64,000 nt of DNA from JANLYC01 sp963815445 (lineage in GTDB: Bacteria > Actinomycetota > Actinomycetes > Propionibacteriales > Nocardioidaceae). The stretch's first letter is position 1; the number at the start of each line of letters is the position of its first letter. The stretch lies in assembly GCA_963815445.1 (NCBI GenBank), contig CAWFGV010000004.1, positions 462,430-526,429 on the forward strand, in the 5' to 3' direction. The notes beneath the pieces are model-generated. The model saw nothing but the letters and a program-made list of their open reading frames with translations. It was not told where the DNA came from and searched no databases. Below, piece by piece: positions 53,336-62,051 of the stretch. The position numbers and the translations under genes were made by a program.

Positions 53336-53353
53336 TCGCCGCCGGCAGGAGCT

Positions 53354-54229
53354 TCACGGTGTGCGGTAGTGCTCCACGGCCCGCACCTCGCCTGCGCGGC
53401 GGTGCACGACGCTGAGCCCGGCCGGTTCGAGTGGCTCGGCCTCGATCCCGAGTGCCTCGTAGATCGCCGGCAGCACCGGGCGGTGGGAGCAGATCACCAC
53501 CCGCCTCGAGCTGTTGAGCTCCTTGTGGATGCGCGAGCCGAGGCCCTCGAGGTCGAAGGCGTCCTCCGAGATGCTGGGGTCGAGTCGAAGTCGTGCCGTG
53601 GGGTTCTCGTTGATGTAGGGAAGCACGGAGTCCACGCACCGGACGGCATCACTGCTCACCACCCGCTTGATCCCGTAGGCCCGGAGCAGCGGCACGAGAC
53701 GATGGGACTCCTCCTTCCCGTCGGCCTTCAGCGGCCGCTCGCTGTCGACCGCCCGCCAGGCTCGTCGGCTGCGTGCACGAGCGTGACGCAACACGATGAG
53801 CGGTGCCGTGTCGTACGCCGTCGAGGCGAACTCCTCGAGCAGGTCGGCGTCATACGGGTAGGACAGCTCGCCGGCCGCGCGCGAGAGCGGGACCCAGGTC
53901 AGGTCATCGATCTCGGCGTTGGGACGATAGGCCGAGACGTCCGAGCCACCGACCGTTCGTGCGCACCAGTAGTTGACGGTCTTCGTCTGACCGCCCGACA
54001 CGGTGTAGGTCGTGTCGGCCAGTCGCGGCCCCAACCGGACCGTGAGACCGGTCTCTTCCAAGACCTCCCGCAGAGCCGCAGCGTAGGCCGGCTCGTTGCG
54101 GTCGAGCTTGCCCTTGGGAAACGACCAGTCCTCCCAGCGGGGGCGATGGACCAACAGGACCTCGGGCTCGTTGCGGGCCTTCCTCCACACGACGCAGCCC
54201 GCTGCACGGACAGGTGGCGATGGCGGCAC
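53354..54229 (-). CDS. mutT1: NUDIX-histidine phosphatase fusion (MutT1-like)
   Basis: About 291 residues. The N-terminal NUDIX domain (about 5-135) has SFPKGKLDRNE and REVLEETGL. The C-terminal histidine phosphatase domain (about 140-290) has the LRHARA motif (the RHG-type RHA) and a second His in CSHRPVL. This is the architecture of mycobacterial MutT1, which cleans 8-oxo-GTP or dinucleoside polyphosphates. The open frame extends to 54448, but GTG 54229 follows AAGACT by 6 nt and fits the family. The gene lies between pit and ppk and is divergent from the next gene. Confidence 0.85.
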   Translation of the reverse strand: MPPSPPVRAAGCVVWRKARNEPEVLLVHRPRWEDWSFPKGKLDRNEPAYAAALREVLEETGLTVRLGPRLADTTYTVSGGQTKTVNYWCARTVGGSDVSAYRPNAEIDDLTWVPLSRAAGELSYPYDADLLEEFASTAYDTAPLIVLRHARARSRRAWRAVDSERPLKADGKEESHRLVPLLRAYGIKRVVSSDAVRCVDSVLPYINENPTARLRLDPSISEDAFDLEGLGSRIHKELNSSRRVVICSHRPVLPAIYEALGIEAEPLEPAGLSVVHRRAGEVRAVEHYRTP

Positions 54230-54296
54230 GCGCAAAGTCTTGCATGGCCGGCTACGCGCCACCCATGAAAGGTGTGGCCGCATAGGGTACGTGCTT

Positions 54297-55364
54297 GTGC
54301 GGATCAACCGGGCGGTCGCGGTGGCATCGGTCATCGTCGTCCTGACTGTTGCGGCTGGGCTGCTGGTCTCGCATGTCCTGCACCACGACAGCCGCATCGA
54401 GAGCGCGCTGCGCACCATTCCCGAACAGACGCTGGTCGCCAACTTCACCGACTGGTCCGCGGTGCGCTCCGCTCTCGCTCCGGAGATCGCGTCGACGTCA
54501 CCCGCGGGCGAACGGGCGTCGCTGTTCGCCCGCGCCTACGACCGTGACTTCACCACCACCTCGGTTCTCGGCGTCTTCGATCCGGAGATGGCCACCACGT
54601 ACGGCTGGACCGTTCTCGACTCGACCTGGGAGATGTACGGGCAGAGCCGGGACGGCGCGGTCGATGTCCTCCGGATGTCAGCGGGCTTCGACTTCGCCGC
54701 TGCCGATCGCGCGTTGACGAAGCTCGGCTACGCGGCCGGGGTGGGGGGAGTCCGGGTCGCGGACGCAGGGGCGATGGTCGCCATTGCGCCCGATCTGACA
54801 CCCCAGCTCACCGCCATTGCGCTGCTCCCCGACGAAGGCTTGATCGTCACGAGCGACACCCCGGCGTACGCAGGCCTCACCCTGGCCACCATCAGCGGCA
54901 GCGCGCCTTCGGTGTATGACGGCGACGTCGGCGTCCGAGCGATGTCTGCCGCCCTCACCGACACGTCGGTGTCCGCCCTCATGGACGTCGGAACCTACTC
55001 GTGCACCGCGGCCGGCTTCGGGCAGGCCGATGCGGGCGAGCGCGAGGTCGCCCGTCAGCGCATCAGTGAGGTGGGTGGCGTCGCCGAGACCCAGGGGCTG
55101 ACGCTGTCGATCGCCGCCGGGCGGTCCCTGACGGTCGTGTTGAACTTCGCCTCTCCGGACCAGGCGGCGGCGGACCTCGCGCCGCGACGGGCGCTGGCGC
55201 GGGGCGTGGCCCCGGCCCAGGGCGGGACCTTCGAGGAGCGCTTCAGCATCGCCGGCGCCGGCACTGTCGGGTCCGAGATCGTGCTGGTGCTCGATCCGCG
55301 TACTCCGGACACGCAGCTCTTGCGCGACCTCGGCCGCGGCGGTCTCCTGTTCGCGAGCTGCTGA
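54297..55364 (+). CDS. Membrane-anchored hypothetical protein
   Basis: About 355 residues. A single N-terminal hydrophobic helix (about 3-24; RAVAVASVIVVLTVAAGLLVSHV) is followed by an extracytoplasmic region of alternating strands (about 40-355). It has no recognised domain. Two GTG starts (54291, 54297) compete; TAGGGT (54283-54288) favours 54297. It is divergent from the MutT1-like gene and converges on ppk, so it may be part of the same regulatory block. Confidence 0.6.
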   Translation: MRINRAVAVASVIVVLTVAAGLLVSHVLHHDSRIESALRTIPEQTLVANFTDWSAVRSALAPEIASTSPAGERASLFARAYDRDFTTTSVLGVFDPEMATTYGWTVLDSTWEMYGQSRDGAVDVLRMSAGFDFAAADRALTKLGYAAGVGGVRVADAGAMVAIAPDLTPQLTAIALLPDEGLIVTSDTPAYAGLTLATISGSAPSVYDGDVGVRAMSAALTDTSVSALMDVGTYSCTAAGFGQADAGEREVARQRISEVGGVAETQGLTLSIAAGRSLTVVLNFASPDQAAADLAPRRALARGVAPAQGGTFEERFSIAGAGTVGSEIVLVLDPRTPDTQLLRDLGRGGLLFASC

Positions 55365-55383
55365 CCCCTACCGCAGGCACTGG

Positions 55384-57588
55384 CTACCGTCGCCCGGCCG
55401 AGGCGGCCTCGCGTCGCTTGCGGTGGACGGCGATGAGGGTGGACTGCATGTCGGTGAGTGGCTCACCGTCGGGCGACGTACGTCGGGTCCAGTCGCCGTT
55501 GGCCTCGAGCTGCCAGGAGGCCGTGCCGTCATCGAAACCGAGGTCGAGCAGGGTTCCGAGCTCGTCGACATGGCCACGCGAAGGAATCTGGACGAGCACC
55601 TCTACGCGCCGGTCGAGGTTGCGGTGCATGAGGTCGGCGGAGCCGATCCAGGCCTGTGGCTCACCGCCGTTCTCGAACCAGAAGACCCGACTGTGCTCGA
55701 GGAACCGGCCCAGCACGCTGCGCACCTCGATGTTCTCCGACAGCCCCGGCACACCTGGCCGGAGTGCGGAGATACCGCGCACCCACAGCTCGATCGGGAC
55801 ACCAGCGATCGAGGCTCGGTACAGCGAGTCGATGAGAGCCTCGTCGACGATCGAGTTGAGCTTGATCCGGATCCGTGCCGGACGACCCTCCTGTGCGTGC
55901 TCGATCTCCCGCGTGATCTGTTCCTGCAGACCGGAACGCACCGACTCGGGGGCGACGAGCAGATGCTGGTAGTCGCGCTGCCGGGCGAACCCGGACAGGT
56001 TGTTGAACAGGTTGGAGATGTCCGACGTGACACCCTCGTTGGCCGTCAGCAGGCCGAGATCCTCGTACAGGCGCGCCGTCTTCGGGTTGTAGTTGCCGGT
56101 GCCGATGTGGGCGTAGCGCTTGATGCCGACACCTTCGTCGCGGACGACGAGCGCCAGCTTGCAGTGGGTCTTCAACCCGACCAGGCCATAGACCACATGG
56201 CAACCGGACTGCTCCAGCTTGCGCGCCCACCGGATGTTGGCCTGCTCGTCGAAGCGTGCCTTGATCTCGATCAGGACGAGGACCTGTTTGCCTGCCTCGG
56301 CCGCATCGATGAGGGCATCGATGATCGGTGAGTCACCCGACGTGCGGTACAGCGTCTGCTTGATCGCCAGCACGTGGGGATCGGCCGCGGCCTGCTCGAT
56401 GAACCGCTGGACGCTCGTGGCGAACGAGTCGTACGGGTGGTGGACCAGCACGTCGCGTCGCGACAGCGCGGAGAACATGTCGACCGGGCTTGCCGACTCG
56501 ACCTCAGCGAGGTGGGTGTGCGTGTTGGGAACGAACGCGGCGTACTTGAGCTCGGGTCGGTCGAGGTCAGCGATGCCGTGCAGGCCGGTGAGGTCAAGCG
56601 GGCCGGGGAGGTGGAAGACCTCCGACGGTGAGACGTCGAGCTCCGAGACCAGCAGGTCGAGGACGTGGGCGTCGATGGACTCCTCGACCTCTAGCCGCAC
56701 GGGAGAGCCGAAGCGGCGCCGCTGCAGCTCCTTCTCCAGCGCCTTGAGCAGGTTCTCGGCGTCGTCCTCCTCGACCTCGAGGTCTTCGTTGCGGGTGACG
56801 CGGAACGTGTGGTGCTGCAACACCTCCATTCCGGGGAAGAGCTGGTCGAGGTGAGCCGCGATGACGTCCTCGAGGGGCACGAACCGCTGGTCCCCCAGGG
56901 CGACGAAGCGGGCGAAGATCGGGGGTACCTTCACGCGGGCGAAGTGTTCCTTGCCGGTGTCGGGGTTGCGGATCGTGACCGCCAGGTTGAGCGAGAGCCC
57001 CGAGATGTACGGGAAGGGATGGGCCGGGTCGACCGCCAGCGGGGTGAGCACCGGGAAGATCCGGTCGGTGAAGAGCTCCTGCATCTGCTTTTGTTCGTCG
57101 ACTCCGAGGTCGCCCCAGCGCAGCAGAGCGATCCCTTGAGCGTCGAGTCCGGCCATCACGTCGTCACGGAAGAGCTCACCGTGGAGGCGCATCAGCTCCC
57201 GGGACTCGCGCCAGATCGACTCCAGCACCTCGCGCGGCATCATCCCGCTCGCGGCCGGTACGGCGACGCCGGCCGCCAACCTTCTCTTCAGCCCTGCGAC
57301 CCGCACCATGAAGAACTCGTCGAGATTGCTCGCGAAGATCGCCAGGAACCTCGTCCGCTCGAGCAGCGGGAGGTCCTTGTCGGCGGCGAGCTCGAGCACG
57401 CGCGCGTTGAAGCGCAGCCAGGAGATCTCGCGGTCGAGGAACCGGCCATCGGGCAGGTCGTCGTCGGCCGGTTCGTACGGCGGCTCGACGTCGAAGGTGT
57501 CGGTGTCTGCGGCTCGACCGGCTACGGCCCCCGCGGTGTCGTCGAGAGTCGCGGACACGCTGGTGGAGTCGGGAGCCATGCGCTCCAT
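55384..57588 (-). CDS. ppk1: Polyphosphate kinase 1
   Basis: The 734-residue protein shows the PPK1 order of N-terminal, head and two C-terminal domains. The phosphorylated-His motif YAHIGTGNYNP, the YRTSGDSPI loop and the basic VLIEIKARFDEQANIRWA are present, and the start DRFLDREISWLRFNARVLELA is typical. It makes polyphosphate from ATP reversibly. Two GTG/ATG positions near the 5' end (57588, 57579) are possible. It lies between the hypothetical membrane protein and mshD, close to pit as in other actinobacteria. Confidence 0.97.
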   Translation of the reverse strand: MERMAPDSTSVSATLDDTAGAVAGRAADTDTFDVEPPYEPADDDLPDGRFLDREISWLRFNARVLELAADKDLPLLERTRFLAIFASNLDEFFMVRVAGLKRRLAAGVAVPAASGMMPREVLESIWRESRELMRLHGELFRDDVMAGLDAQGIALLRWGDLGVDEQKQMQELFTDRIFPVLTPLAVDPAHPFPYISGLSLNLAVTIRNPDTGKEHFARVKVPPIFARFVALGDQRFVPLEDVIAAHLDQLFPGMEVLQHHTFRVTRNEDLEVEEDDAENLLKALEKELQRRRFGSPVRLEVEESIDAHVLDLLVSELDVSPSEVFHLPGPLDLTGLHGIADLDRPELKYAAFVPNTHTHLAEVESASPVDMFSALSRRDVLVHHPYDSFATSVQRFIEQAAADPHVLAIKQTLYRTSGDSPIIDALIDAAEAGKQVLVLIEIKARFDEQANIRWARKLEQSGCHVVYGLVGLKTHCKLALVVRDEGVGIKRYAHIGTGNYNPKTARLYEDLGLLTANEGVTSDISNLFNNLSGFARQRDYQHLLVAPESVRSGLQEQITREIEHAQEGRPARIRIKLNSIVDEALIDSLYRASIAGVPIELWVRGISALRPGVPGLSENIEVRSVLGRFLEHSRVFWFENGGEPQAWIGSADLMHRNLDRRVEVLVQIPSRGHVDELGTLLDLGFDDGTASWQLEANGDWTRRTSPDGEPLTDMQSTLIAVHRKRREAASAGRR

Positions 57589-57657
57589 GGTGTCACTTCT
57601 TCGTGAACGGGAGATGACGAAGGCCGAGGTCGGGCGGCCGTCTGGACGGAATCGCCG

Positions 57658-58599
57658 TCAATGTGTGGACGTGTCGGCTTGGCCGGTCGCGTACATGACG
57701 TCGAGCGCCGATCTGGTGAATCCCAGCTTCTCGTAGACCGCGATCGCGGCGGTGTTGTCGCCGTCGACGTACAGCAGCACCTCGGTGAGGCCACGCGACC
57801 GGAGGTGGAGCAGTCCGGTCGCCGTGAGCGCCTTGCCCAGCCCGAGGCCCTGTGCCTGCGGAGAGACGCCGACGGCATACACCTCTCCGAGGGCGGTGTG
57901 GTCGGGTTCAGCCGGGTGCACCTTCGTCCAGTGAAACCCGAGCAGCTCGCTGTCGCGCATGGCCAGGAAGAAGCCGAGCGGATCGAACCAGGGCTGGGCG
58001 ATCCGTTGGCGCAGGTCGTCGATGGTCATGGCGCCCTGCTCGGGATGGCCGGCAAATGCCGCCGCGTTGACGCGTACCCACGCCTCGTCGTCCTGACCGA
58101 CCTCGAAGGTCCGGACGTGCACGTCGTCGGGGTACGACGGGGGAGCGATGGGCAGGTCGAGGCGTCGGCGCATCTGCCACAGGTCGCGCACCCGGGAGAA
58201 GCCGAGCTGCTCCGACAACAACCCGGCGGCTGCTTCGTCACCGTGGGCCCACACGCGCAGGCCCGCGGTGCCGGCTCGCTCGATGAGTCGCTGCACGAGC
58301 GCAGTGCCCACGCCTCCGCGCCGCGACTCCGGGGCGACGACGAGGTGGGCGTTGAGTGGGCCGTCCTCGGTCGACCGGGCGTGCCCATAGCCGACGAGCT
58401 TGTTGTCGAGGCGCGCCAGCAGGTGGATGACGGCTGCCCCGTCCGGGTCTCCATGGTCCAGATCGAGGCGCACCTGGTCATCGAGAGGCGCGACGCCGTC
58501 GGCACGTGTGGCTGCCTCGTCGAGGCGCAGGACTTCGGCGGCCTCGGCAGCACCGACGGAGCCGATGACCTGCACGTCGAGCGTGGACTTGTCGGTCAC
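57658..58599 (-). CDS. mshD: Mycothiol synthase
   Basis: The 313-residue protein has two GNAT domains. The N-terminal one (about 10-150) carries HLVVAPESRRGGVGTALVQRL, and the C-terminal one (about 160-313) carries GVSPQAQGLGLGKALTATGLLHL and VYEKLGFTRSALDVMYA. It acetylates desacetylmycothiol (Cys-GlcN-Ins) with acetyl-CoA, the last step of mycothiol synthesis. Its GTG overlaps the stop of the glnR-like gene (GTGA, 58596-58599). The glnR-mshD order matches M. tuberculosis Rv0818-Rv0819. Confidence 0.95.
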   Translation of the reverse strand: MTDKSTLDVQVIGSVGAAEAAEVLRLDEAATRADGVAPLDDQVRLDLDHGDPDGAAVIHLLARLDNKLVGYGHARSTEDGPLNAHLVVAPESRRGGVGTALVQRLIERAGTAGLRVWAHGDEAAAGLLSEQLGFSRVRDLWQMRRRLDLPIAPPSYPDDVHVRTFEVGQDDEAWVRVNAAAFAGHPEQGAMTIDDLRQRIAQPWFDPLGFFLAMRDSELLGFHWTKVHPAEPDHTALGEVYAVGVSPQAQGLGLGKALTATGLLHLRSRGLTEVLLYVDGDNTAAIAVYEKLGFTRSALDVMYATGQADTSTH

Positions 58600-59378
58600 C
58601 GCGCAGCTCGACCCGTGGCCGCAGGACCGTCGACGTCGACGTCGGCGTGGGCGTGGGCCGGGTCGCCTTCGTCGGCGCCTTCGTCGGGGTCCGCGTTGTC
58701 GGAGGGCAGCACGAACCGGTAGCCCACGTTGCGGACCGTGCCGATCAGCACCTCCCGCTCGGGGCCGAGCTTGGCGCGCAGGCGCCGTACGTGGACGTCG
58801 ACCGTGCGCGTGCCCCCGAAGTAGTCGTAGCCCCAGACCTCCTGGAGCAGCTGCTGGCGCGTGAACACGCGGCCGGGATGCTGGGCGAGGTACTTGAGCA
58901 GCTCGAACTCCTTGAAGGTGAGGTCGAGACTGCGCCCGTCGAGCTTCGCCGTGTAGGACGCTTCGTCGATCTCGACTGCGCCGCTGCGGATGATCGATGT
59001 GTCTGGGCCGTCTTCGTCGCGCGTCATGGCCAGCCGTCCGGTCGTGAGGCGCAGCCGCGCCTCGACCTCGGCCGGACCGGCGGTGGTCAGGAGTACGTCG
59101 TCGACGCCCCAGTCGGCCGCGACCACGGTCAGGCCGCCCTCGGTCACGATGACGATGACCGGCACGTCGACGCCGGTGGTGCGGATCAGGCGGCAGAGGC
59201 TGCGCACGGAGGCGAGGTCGTGGCGGCCGTCGACGAGGACGACGTCGCAGTCGGGGGCCTCGATCAGCACGGTCGGCTCGGCGGGGAGGATCCGGACCTG
59301 GTGCGGCAGCAACCCCAGCGCCGGCAGCATCTCCGCCGACGACTGAAGGGCATTCGTCAAGAGCAGCAGACTGCTCAT
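58596..59378 (-). CDS. glnR: GlnR-like orphan response regulator
   Basis: The 260-residue protein begins MSSLLLLTNALQSS, has an atypical receiver domain (about 1-125; DVVLVDGRHD) and an OmpR/PhoB winged helix (about 150-235; LTFKEFELLKYLAQHPGRVFTRQQLL, RTVDVHVRRLRAKLG). GlnR controls nitrogen assimilation genes in actinobacteria without a dedicated kinase. GGGAGGAG precedes ATG 59378; the open frame extends to 59639. It is immediately followed by mshD, as in Mycobacterium. Confidence 0.92.
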   Translation of the reverse strand: MSSLLLLTNALQSSAEMLPALGLLPHQVRILPAEPTVLIEAPDCDVVLVDGRHDLASVRSLCRLIRTTGVDVPVIVIVTEGGLTVVAADWGVDDVLLTTAGPAEVEARLRLTTGRLAMTRDEDGPDTSIIRSGAVEIDEASYTAKLDGRSLDLTFKEFELLKYLAQHPGRVFTRQQLLQEVWGYDYFGGTRTVDVHVRRLRAKLGPEREVLIGTVRNVGYRFVLPSDNADPDEGADEGDPAHAHADVDVDGPAATGRAAR

Positions 59379-59462
59379 GCGTCTCCTCCCGGCTGGTCCG
59401 AAAGCACGCGAGGCCCGCGGCTCATCGCCCGGGCCCCATCGCTTGCTGCGAGAATACCGGAC

Positions 59463-59783
59463 ATGCAGGATCTGGGGGCTGAGACGTCCGTCCATGAGAC
59501 GGGCGCAGCCGACACCGGCGGTGCCGCGGTTACGGTGCGTTACTGGGCTGCCGCGCGGGCGGCAGCGGGCCGGTCCGAGGACCGCGTCGAGGGAGTCACG
59601 ACCGTTCAGCAGGCCCTCGAGGCGGCCCGGCAGCTGCACCGCGACAACGGCCGGTTTGCCGAGGTGCTGGCGATTTCGTCGGTGTTGCTGGGTGATCGGC
59701 CGGTACAGCGCGACCGGCTCGACGGTGTCCCCCTGACCGCCGGCGACGTCGTCGAGGTGCTGCCGCCGTTTGCCGGCGGGTGA
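59463..59783 (+). CDS. MoaD/ThiS family sulfur-carrier-like protein
   Basis: The 106-residue protein has a ubiquitin-like fold pattern with VTVRYWAAARAAAGRSEDRV near the start of the domain, and ends in PPFAGG with the Gly-Gly C-terminus needed for adenylation and thiocarboxylate formation. It is longer at the N-terminus than typical MoaD. Sulfur genes lie nearby. GAGAAT lies 7 nt before ATG 59463. Confidence 0.88.
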   Translation: MQDLGAETSVHETGAADTGGAAVTVRYWAAARAAAGRSEDRVEGVTTVQQALEAARQLHRDNGRFAEVLAISSVLLGDRPVQRDRLDGVPLTAGDVVEVLPPFAGG

Positions 59784-59786
59784 GGC

Positions 59787-60308
59787 TCACACCCAGAAGG
59801 TGTCGTGGCGCAGGAAGAACTCCGCCTTCTCGTCGTCGCTCAGCTGTTGACCCCGGGCCATGGCGTCCAACGTCTCGAAGTAGTCCTCGCGCGGTGCGCC
59901 GGGCGCGAACAGGATCAGCATCGAGGCCGGCTCGCCCGACTCGTTGCGGAATCCGTGCACGCCACCCTCCGGGACGAACAGGAAGTCACCGGGTCGGCCG
60001 TTGATCCATGCCTTCCCGTCGTACAGCCGGATGGTTCCCGACAGCACGTAGAACGACTCGGAGATGCTCCGGTGGAAGTGCGGGTCAGGTCCGCCCGGGC
60101 CTGCGGCCATCTCCCACCGGTACAGGCCGAACTCGCCCGCGGTGCCCGTGCCGCGAGCCAGGTAGTGGACGGAGCCTCCGGTCGGGTAGACCAGGTCCGG
60201 TTCCTGATCCGCGCGGCGCAGCGAAGCACTGACCTCGCCACCGTCTCCCGTGTAGCGCGCCTCGGGGTAGCGGCTCAGGGCGCCCTCGCCGTAGGACGGG
60301 TAGGACAT
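59787..60308 (-). CDS. Cupin domain protein
   Basis: The 173-residue protein has the cupin motif 1 region PDPHFHRSISESFYVLSGTIRLYDG (G(x)5HxHx4E-like) and motif 2 GDFLFVPEGGVHGFRNES, so it forms a metal-binding beta barrel. The substrate is unknown. It follows the VOC gene with a 1-bp gap, suggesting one operon. The open frame extends to 60488. Confidence 0.85.
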   Translation of the reverse strand: MSYPSYGEGALSRYPEARYTGDGGEVSASLRRADQEPDLVYPTGGSVHYLARGTGTAGEFGLYRWEMAAGPGGPDPHFHRSISESFYVLSGTIRLYDGKAWINGRPGDFLFVPEGGVHGFRNESGEPASMLILFAPGAPREDYFETLDAMARGQQLSDDEKAEFFLRHDTFWV

Positions 60309-60309
60309 C

Positions 60310-60696
60310 TCAGTCCCCGCTGCCGTACGGGCGGGTGATGATCTCGAGGATGTGGCCGTCGGGGTCGTCCCAGTACACGCCCCGCCCACCGTCGCGAGTG
60401 TTGATCTGTCCAGCCACCCGATGGCCGGGATCAGCCCAGTACTCGAGGCCGCGGTCCAGGATCCGCGCGAAGATGGAGTCGAACGCATCCTCGGAGACCA
60501 GGAAGGCGTAGTGCTGGCTCCCGATGTCGCCCGGCCCGTGGTCCATCAGGTCCAGCGACACCTCGTTGTCCAGCTCCATGACCAGGAATGGCCCGAAGGG
60601 CTTCGACGCGTCGACACCCATGATGTCCTCGTACCACCGGGCCGACGCCTGCTTGTCGCGGCAGTGGACGATCGTATGGTTCAGCTCGATGGTCAC
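60310..60696 (-). CDS. VOC-family (glyoxalase/dioxygenase-like) protein
   Basis: The 128-residue protein has the paired betaalphabetabetabeta modules of the VOC fold: the metal His near HTIVHCRDKQASARWYEDIMG, then QHYAFLVSEDAFDSIFAR and GRGVYWDDPDGHILEIITRPYG, with the terminal Glu in ILEIIT. Substrate unknown. ATG 60696; cupin gene follows directly. Confidence 0.9.
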   Translation of the reverse strand: MTIELNHTIVHCRDKQASARWYEDIMGVDASKPFGPFLVMELDNEVSLDLMDHGPGDIGSQHYAFLVSEDAFDSIFARILDRGLEYWADPGHRVAGQINTRDGGRGVYWDDPDGHILEIITRPYGSGD

Positions 60697-60751
60697 GGAG
60701 GTCCCTTCGTGAGGCTGGGTCGCCGTTTGAGGTTATCGCTAGCCTTGCTGC

Positions 60752-61213
60752 GTGCCTCTCAACGTCGTCGTGCTGCTCGTCGCTCTGGTGGGAGCCACGT
60801 TGATCGGCTTCGCGATCCGGCGCTACAACGGACACTTCCGCGGAGCGGCCCGCGCTGACGACGAAACCGCGGCCGTGGCTCGCGATCACGAGGCTGTTCG
60901 TGAGGCGCTGCGCCGCGAGGACGTGCCAGGGGGCGAGTTCGGCGAGACGGCCACCCTGTTGCAGTTCTCGAGCGCCTTCTGTGCGCCGTGCCGCGTCACG
61001 CGCCGGATTCTCGGTGAGGTCGCGGCCCTGGTGCCGGGCGTGACGCACGTCGAGATCGATGCCGAGCATCATCTCGAGCTCGTACGCCGGCTGGGCGTGC
61101 GGCGTACGCCGACGACCTTCGTGCTGGATGCCGCGGGTGGCATCGTCACGCGCGCCTCGGGTCCGCCGACGAAGGCCGCTGTGATCGCGGCCCTCGGCCG
61201 CGTCGTCGAATGA
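60752..61213 (+). CDS. Membrane-anchored thioredoxin-like protein (ThiX-like)
   Basis: The 153-residue protein has an N-terminal hydrophobic anchor (about 3-22) and a thioredoxin fold with the active site CAPC (Cys77, Cys80; LQFSSAFCAPCRVT) and the cis-Pro in RRTPTTFVLD. It is placed like the mycobacterial thioredoxin gene of the sseC-cysA2-thiX cluster. It would catalyse disulfide exchange at the membrane. GTG 60752 follows TAGCCT by 6 nt. Confidence 0.88.
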   Translation: MPLNVVVLLVALVGATLIGFAIRRYNGHFRGAARADDETAAVARDHEAVREALRREDVPGGEFGETATLLQFSSAFCAPCRVTRRILGEVAALVPGVTHVEIDAEHHLELVRRLGVRRTPTTFVLDAAGGIVTRASGPPTKAAVIAALGRVVE

Positions 61214-61297
61214 GCCGGCGTCCGATCAACAAGACAACGTCTCAGGATGTGGGAAGTGCGCCAGTATCCCTGCCGGCCGTCGCCTAGCCTGACGGTT

Positions 61298-61375
61298 ATG
61301 GCATCGACGTTCCTGACCAGACGCCGCGCGGTCGACCACGGCCTCTGCGCGACCGCGCTGTGTCCGCGCCACTGA
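61298..61375 (+). CDS. Leader peptide (uORF) with LTRRRAVD motif
   Basis: The 25-residue frame encodes MASTFLTRRRAVDHGLCATA followed by LCPRH and TGA. The LTRRRAVD core followed by Cys near the end matches the short leader peptides that precede sulfur or cysteine genes in actinobacteria. Cys17 and Cys22 make it a candidate sensor of cysteinyl-tRNA supply: stalling at Cys codons would alter folding of the 97-nt region before the DUF4395 gene. The start is 7 nt after TAGCCT (61285-61290), so it is leaderless. A 7-bp hairpin (61414-61432) follows. Confidence 0.75.
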   Translation: MASTFLTRRRAVDHGLCATALCPRH

Positions 61376-61413
61376 CCAGCCCGTTGGCCTTCTCGGCCAC
61401 ATCGAGTCACTGG

Positions 61414-61432
61414 GATGACCATCGCGGTCATC
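61414..61432 (+). promoter_or_regulatory. Hairpin between leader peptide and sulfur operon
   Basis: GATGACC and GGTCATC form a perfect 7-bp stem with a 5-nt loop, 39 nt past the uORF stop and 29 nt before the AGGAG of the DUF4395 gene. It has no T-tract, so translational rather than terminator-type control is more likely. Confidence 0.5.
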
Positions 61433-61472
61433 TGCCGCTTGTCAGACGCGTCCCGCCCTCCAGGAGCACACC

Positions 61473-62006
61473 GTGAAGCCCGTCGGGAATTTCAGCCCCA
61501 CCAGCACGTCAACCTTGAACCCATCCGGGCCGGCCGGCCCGGTCCACACCGCCCCTGCGCGTGTCGACCCGCGTGGTCTGCGCTTCGCCGCCGCTCTCAC
61601 CACCGCGGTGCTGGCGACGGTTCTCCTCACCCAGAGCAGCTGGCTGCTCGCCGCGCAGGTGGCGGTGTTCGCCGTCGGCGCCTTCATCGGATTGCGTCGG
61701 TCGCCTTACGCGATCGTCTTTGCCCGGCTCGTCCGCCCACGGATCGGTGCACCCGGACACACGGAGGACGCGCGTCCGCCGCAGTTTGCGCAGCTGGTCG
61801 GGTTCGGGTTCGCCGCCGTCGGGCTCGTCGCATTCGTCGCCGGCGCCATCACGGTGGCGCTGGTCGCCGTCGGGCTGGCCCTCGCAGCCGCTTTTCTCAA
61901 CGCTGCCTTCGGGCTGTGCCTGGGCTGCGAGCTCTACCTGTCCGCCCTCCGCCTGACCCAACGACGCCACGTCGGACAGGCGACCACCGCTCCGTCAGTA
62001 CCTTGA
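61473..62006 (+). CDS. DUF4395 membrane protein
   Basis: The 177-residue protein has about four hydrophobic segments and a pattern typical of DUF4395 (DPRGLRFAAALTTAVLATVL..., AFGLCLGCELYLSALRL with two Cys, RPPQFAQLVGFGFAAVGL). It is regularly found next to thiosulfate sulfurtransferases and is thought to be tied to sulfur transfer; the two conserved Cys fit such a role. GTG 61473 follows AGGAG by 6 nt. First gene after the leader peptide. Confidence 0.85.
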   Translation: MKPVGNFSPTSTSTLNPSGPAGPVHTAPARVDPRGLRFAAALTTAVLATVLLTQSSWLLAAQVAVFAVGAFIGLRRSPYAIVFARLVRPRIGAPGHTEDARPPQFAQLVGFGFAAVGLVAFVAGAITVALVAVGLALAAAFLNAAFGLCLGCELYLSALRLTQRRHVGQATTAPSVP

Positions 62007-62051
62007 GATCGCCACAACCACCACTTCGACCACCATCACGGAGGTAACCGC

